Below are positions 59,341 to 64,000 of a stretch of DNA of 64,000 bases, in pieces. Numbering within the stretch: position 1 is the stretch's first letter; each line of letters starts with the position of its first letter. The stretch spans positions 992,001 through 1,056,000 of the forward strand of contig CAJSYZ010000005.1 in NCBI GenBank assembly GCA_910574455.1. Direction: 5' to 3'. Under the pieces are notes generated by a model that saw only the letters and a list, made by a program, of their open reading frames with translations, searched no databases and was not told the origin of the DNA. Both the position numbers and the translations under genes were made by a program. The DNA is from Trichaptum fuscoviolaceum (Eukaryota > Basidiomycota > Agaricomycetes > Hymenochaetales > Trichaptaceae).

Positions 59341-60499
59341 ATTTTGATATCTTCTTGCTTGCTGTGTATATTGTTATCAATATTTCTTGAAAGAATTTGT
59401 AAAGCCCGCGTAATTATTTCTTGTTATTAGTCTTGTTATAAAAACACGCAGTTTCTTCAGCTTGAACACATCGCATACGAGTATCGTGACTTCCCTTTGC
59501 GAACGCACAAACATGAGCAAGTAACGCTACTTCCTGCTTTCACGACGGCAATGCGATCCTTATACTGATAGAATAGAAGTGAGCGCAAAACTTGGCCTCG
59601 GAAATACGCACCTCCAATTGGCGATAGGGCGCTTGGAAGAAGCATAAGTATATATCCGCTTTTGTTCGACATCATGGCAAATTCAAAGACGTCTCTGCCA
59701 TTTAGACACTTCATTAACGTATTGTATGGACATAGAAGTGGCATGCAAAACACAAGCACTTATATGATGAAAAGCTCCGAAAATTACACTGTCTGGCAAC
59801 AATCATAAGCTGAAAGTAAGGAATGAACCTCAAGGCTTCGAACTCTTACATGAATCACGATACTCACATAATATGATACATCACAAGAGTGATAGATGTG
59901 CACTGAAATCACTGATTACTTTGTAGTCTTCATCGATACAGAGTTGTAATGCCTTGCAGTTCCGGATAAGTATCATGAAGACAGGCGATAGCTTGGTACC
60001 TGCACCATTGGCTGTGAAAGTTCGGCAATTAGCTACTGAGAGGCTTGAACATCTTCGAAGCTATTCAAGTTCTTACCTTGCATTTACATTTCGCTAGACA
60101 TTTTGGACGGAAGCAATCAAAAAGGTGCGGACACCTCATGGTGAACCGTATCAGAAGAAAAGATTGGAGAATATATTACATAATCAGATTAATTCAAGAG
60201 ACCACTAATCTTTGGAGACGACTTACCATCCGTTGCTCTCTTCCTTATACTTGTCGTCGCCGTCGTCCTCGTCGTCCTCGTCGTCGTCCACGACGTTGAG
60301 CAGCCCGTCAGCGACGGCAACACACCATTCGGTGTTTCCCGTTTGATATTCTCGGCTCACCTGTATCACGAGATACCGCTTGGAAGCCGTACCCGCAAGC
60401 GCGCCAGAGTCGAGACTCAGAGGCAACAATCCCACCACGCCCCCTTCTCACCCACTTTCAGTCTTTGCTCATCGTTACACAAGCTGAGCTCGACGTTGG
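59341..60499. other. intergenic region with a GTC/GAC microsatellite and a possible small minus-strand gene
   Basis: A trinucleotide run (GTCGTCCTCGTC type) lies at about 60255-60292. On the minus strand it reads as an acidic DDDEDDEDDGDD stretch inside an open frame from 60438. That frame ends at a good donor (ATG|GTAAGT near 60228) and can be joined to a Cys-rich exon, CPHLFDCFRPKCLAKCKCK, at about 60138-60079, followed by another GTAAGA donor. No conserved family was recognised, so I do not call a gene. The rest shows nothing. Confidence 0.35.
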
Positions 60500-63400
60500 A
60501 TGACGACCGCGTACCCGCCGGCGCTCGAAAGGCACCTCGCAGCGCAGACGCCGGGCTTTGACTTTGGCCACCCTCGCGAGTTGGATTTCCCAGCCTTCCC
60601 CCGGAGCTTTTCGTCGTTCTCAACACTCGACACGGACAGAGATCCCTTTGGCCAACGAGAATCGTCTCTGGTCATGTCGTTTGAAGAGAAGTCGAACGTG
60701 CTGGGCATTGGGCAGGCTTCTGGAAATGGGTTCTCCAATGGGCAAAAGGCCATATTTGTCGACAAAGCGGAGTTTGACGCCGCTGTGCGAGCTGATAGGG
60801 ATGAGCACATCAATGATGTTCTTCATAATAATGAAGACAATGTCAGTTCTACGATGGTATACGGCGTAGTGGCACGTAATCAACTAGAAGGGGGCTTTGG
60901 AACTCGGACTGCGTTCTCCAATTCACCCGTTTACGACGGGCCTCGCGAGGCAGACACACCTTCCGAATCTTCAGCGACACCAGGACCTCAGATACAATCT
61001 CTACAACCTCAATATTCGCTTGACAACGAACCCACGGCAACCAGCAGACCTCTTTCGACTCTCCTTCCTTCCACTCCGAAACATCCCTCCGCCACTCTTG
61101 CAGGCGCTAGTTCTAGTTCGCGTCCCGAGTCTTTGCAGAATCCCATTATCCCCGCATCTGCATCTCCTTCTTATAGGCCACAACCCTCTGCGCCGCGTAC
61201 TATGCCAGTTCAGCTTCCGACAGCTGTCGATGTTCCTATATCTTCCAACACTCGAGCGATTGCTCAACAGCCGATGTACATTACTCCACCTTCTAGCCCG
61301 ACACCTATCGCCGTCAACCCTGTTTACGCTTATGCAGCGCCCTCCCCATATACTGCCGATATAGCCACACCCGCAACACAGGGTGTAAGCCGACAGCGTG
61401 CCTCTTCGGGTGCTTTTGCAGCTCAACAGCAACAGCAGCTTGCAGCGATGGGTTATGCACCGACAGGTCTTCCTTACCTTGCAGCAGAGGGACGAGAGAT
61501 CTGTGTGGAGTGTGCGATGCGTGATCAGGACATGGCTGATGTGGACGTTACCTCCCCTGGGGTCTGGGAACGAGAAAGTGATGTATACTACCATGAACTC
61601 TGTGCGCGTGAGGCCGAGGAAGAAGAAGAGCGAACACGGACAAGTTCTGGGAGCCACAGCGAGGGTCAGAGTCATGTCATTCGAGACCGTCATAGGGATC
61701 CCAACAGGCCTCGGGCAAGAGGCAACAGGCTTACGGAGCAGAACATTAAGCTTTGGTTGAGCATGGTGTGTCATATTTGTCTTTTCTATGAGCAGGCGCT
61801 TATAATATGGTTGATCAGAACCCGCGCGAGCCACAGGCACGTCAACAGACGCTGAGTCTGTATGTTAAAACGCAAACAGCACTTTTGGAGGCTGAGGCAC
61901 TAGCGCGTGCAAGGGCAATACAGGAGTCAATGGTCCTCGAAAACAAGTTACGCAATACGTATGATAACCTGAGACGATCAACATATGACCTGAATGGCGC
62001 TGCAGCAAGTGGTCAAGGAGTTGATGAAACTGGTATACTTTCGAATGGACGGAAGAAAGGAAAGAACGGCTCACCTAGGAGGTCTACATCTGGACCAGCA
62101 CCTGCCACATCTGGTGTGGTTGCTCTTCCTCTTGGCGCCGCCATTGTCGATGGACCTGGTACTCCTGCTCAATCTCAACATGGGCGTCATCAAAGCAAAT
62201 CGCAAAGCCGAGACGTTACTCTTCTTGAGAATGGAATGATTGTCGAGCACGTGGATGTTCGCAAGGAAGAGAAGGAGCGGCGGCGGGAAGAGAAGCGTGA
62301 GCGAGAGCGAGAGAGGCAACAAGAACGGGAGCGAAGTCGAGCACGGAAAAGTAGCAGGAGCTCCGGAGCGGATGTGCTGAGTATGTACTCTACCAATGGT
62401 GGTACTGTAAGTCCTTTGCCACAGACGAACGCAACGGATAGTGGCTTTTACAGTGACTCTCGCGATCGCGGAGACAGACCAATCTCGCGATACAGTGTGT
62501 CCCAATCCAGCACACGGGCGATGAGCGTACTTACGTCCCCGCCCGTACCTCTTACACCGCCTGCGTCGCAGGGGCAGGGACAACACCGTCCGCCAAATGC
62601 ACGTATGCACTCGCAAATATCTCTAGCCGACACTCGGAGCGTCAGTTCAGCAAGTATGAACAGACGGTCGCGTTTCTTCGCGTTTAAAAATTGGAGCGAG
62701 GCGTGGAAGAGCCGTGAAAGCTTTGCACCAACGGCAGTGAGCATGAATGGGAGTATGATGGATATGCAGTGTGTTGTGCCCTTTTATAAACTCTCATTGG
62801 TGCTGAGACTTTTTGCTTCACAGTTTGGCGCTTGATCGTGAGAAGCAACAAATGGCTCAAGCACTGACTGCGGATGTTCCAGCTACGCAACGCCTCAGCG
62901 ATCAGTGGCCACGTCGCTCCCAATCGACGGGTCCTGATGGGACTGGTACTTTAAATGGAGACCGGCCTAAGAAGAAGAAGGGTTTTGCGAAGATCTGGAA
63001 GATCGTTACTGGTTCAAGTAAATCTGGTAAAGCGAATGCAGTGCAGCGGGAGATCCAGCCTCTTGATCGCTCTGAAGATGATTATCCATTGGCGCCGCCA
63101 CCCCCTTTGTCATATTTGGTTAATAGAACGAGTACGCGGGAGCGGGCGATGTCCACGAGTGCAAGTAGTGCGAGGCGAGTGTCAACGAACGTAGTTCCGA
63201 ACATCGTTGCTCAGCCGCCACTACCTACGCCTACCTCCATCAAGAGTTATTGGCAGGACGGAGGGAGTGGATTACCTGCGCACTCAGAAGAGCCAGTTGG
63301 CTCCTATGGCAATGGTGTTAATGGAGATGGTGTCAACGGATACTTCGGCAATGTTGACGAGCAAGGTCGTAATGTCCACCCTGCATTTTCGGAGCCAGAC

Positions 63401-64000
63401 ATGCGTCAGAGAATACAGGATCAGCCATCACTACCAAACCAAAACACACTTTCCGGATTTTCAGGCCGCGTGCCATCTTCACCTCGTCCAATCTCTGTTT
63501 ACTCATTGCACAAACAGTTACCACCCCTTCCTCACGAAGCCTCCAATGGACCGTCTTCACATATGCCTTCAGACTTTACCCGTCCGCAAACTATGTTCAA
63601 CCTAGACTCACCAACCGTGCGCGAGGGCGATGACGATCTTCTGTCTCCTGATCCAGCTTTCCGTCGTGAAGGAAGGCGTCAATCGTTTGGTGGGACATCC
63701 TCACGCCCTGACCACTCGAATGGGCAGATGTTCCCGTTAAATGGCCGCCATGCGGATCGTACAGCCACATATGCAGGCTCACCTAGTGGCTACGGCAATG
63801 AGAATGATTCTGCATTGTATAACGAAATGGGCGCCTCTCGTTCTCTTGGTCGGCTTGGCGAAGGCCAGGGCGCAGGCTCGAGTGCCACGCTTGGGATAAC
63901 AAAGCGGAGGAGCAAATTTGGACTAGCGAATCTTTTGGGTAAGCTTTCGCGCCCCAGCACGAGCACGAGCGAGGCACGCGTCGCTACGCCCGCTCCCGAG
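60500..64000 (+). CDS. large disordered fungal protein, C-terminus off window
   Basis: Not recognised by function. Exons 60500..61765, 61819..62768 and 62824 onwards give at least 1131 residues. The start is the ATG MTTAYPPALERHLAAQTPGF. Residues 130-330 are Pro/Ser-rich and low complexity. A compact conserved block then reads EGREICVECAMRDQDMADVD, WERESDVYYHELCAREAEEE and LTEQNIKLWLSMNPREPQAR, and a helix follows with LYVKTQTALLEAEALARARA. The CxxC...C pattern could bind zinc. Later come a charged RE-rich coiled coil (EEKERRREEKRERERERQQE), basic patches KKKKGFAKIWKIVTG and TKRRSKFGLANLLGKLSRPS, and long Ser/Pro linkers. Such layout suits a scaffold at cell cortex or cytoskeleton, but that is a guess. 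Confidence 0.8.

Noticed and set aside
60045..60299. Plus-strand frame ending in an Arg/Pro-rich tail (RRRRPRRPRRRPRR)
   Set aside because: The tail is just the GTC-type microsatellite read in another frame.

Overview
This window is nuclear DNA of a basidiomycete fungus, most probably an Agaricomycete. Protein genes are dense and broken by many 50-65 bp GT-AG introns. Two hydrophobins, two Ser-rich single-pass membrane proteins, a Git3/cAMP-receptor-like GPCR and a chromodomain protein with an HMUDK_hel-like core all fit that group. Most exon joins given below were checked by hand: the joined lengths divide by three and the joined proteins read through conserved family motifs.

Left third (1-24 kb) is the accessory part. 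It starts with two tandem paralogous membrane-protein genes (1-2.7 kb), a PIF/Harbinger-like MITE (3.3-3.8 kb), a Ser-rich orphan gene (4.1-4.7 kb) and TRM112 (5.5-6.0 kb). Immediately upstream of the TRM112 start codon lies a head-to-tail array of four Helitron2/Helentron-like non-autonomous elements (6.05-12.37 kb). These carry captured, decayed pieces of host genes: an intron-containing, rearranged CSE1/exportin-2 fragment and repeated TFIIB fragments. A fifth copy at 53.3-54.7 kb, on the minus strand, carries a BSD2/NDFIP-type (DUF2370) fragment. A hydrophobin cluster follows. One copy (13.1 kb) is intact. A second lies in one arm of a 1.4-1.9 kb inverted duplication and has a frameshifted signal peptide. 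A third, decayed copy lies in the other arm. The two arms bracket PCK1 (phosphoenolpyruvate carboxykinase) and a mariner-type MITE. A seven-TM receptor gene closes the region.

Middle (24-46 kb) is a conserved housekeeping block: MED14 (minus), divergent from a SCY1-like pseudokinase (plus), then DAD2, MED12, a second mariner-type MITE, SF3B3/RSE1 and SSR4. It joins two Mediator subunits, a splicing factor, a chromatin remodeller subunit and a kinetochore subunit.

Right part (46-64 kb): a MYND-finger protein, an AVT-type amino-acid transporter, ERG8 (phosphomevalonate kinase), the fifth Helentron-like element, a maltose-O-acetyltransferase-like enzyme with 7- and 12-nt micro-exons, the complex I subunit NDUFS7, and a chromodomain protein whose N-terminal part resembles the HMUDK_hel / 5-hmdU DNA hypermodification family. 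The window ends inside a large disordered protein gene that runs off the right edge.

The signals most worth pursuing are the Helentron-like array with structured ends and gene capture, and the chromodomain-HMUDK_hel protein, a possible reader or writer of modified DNA bases.
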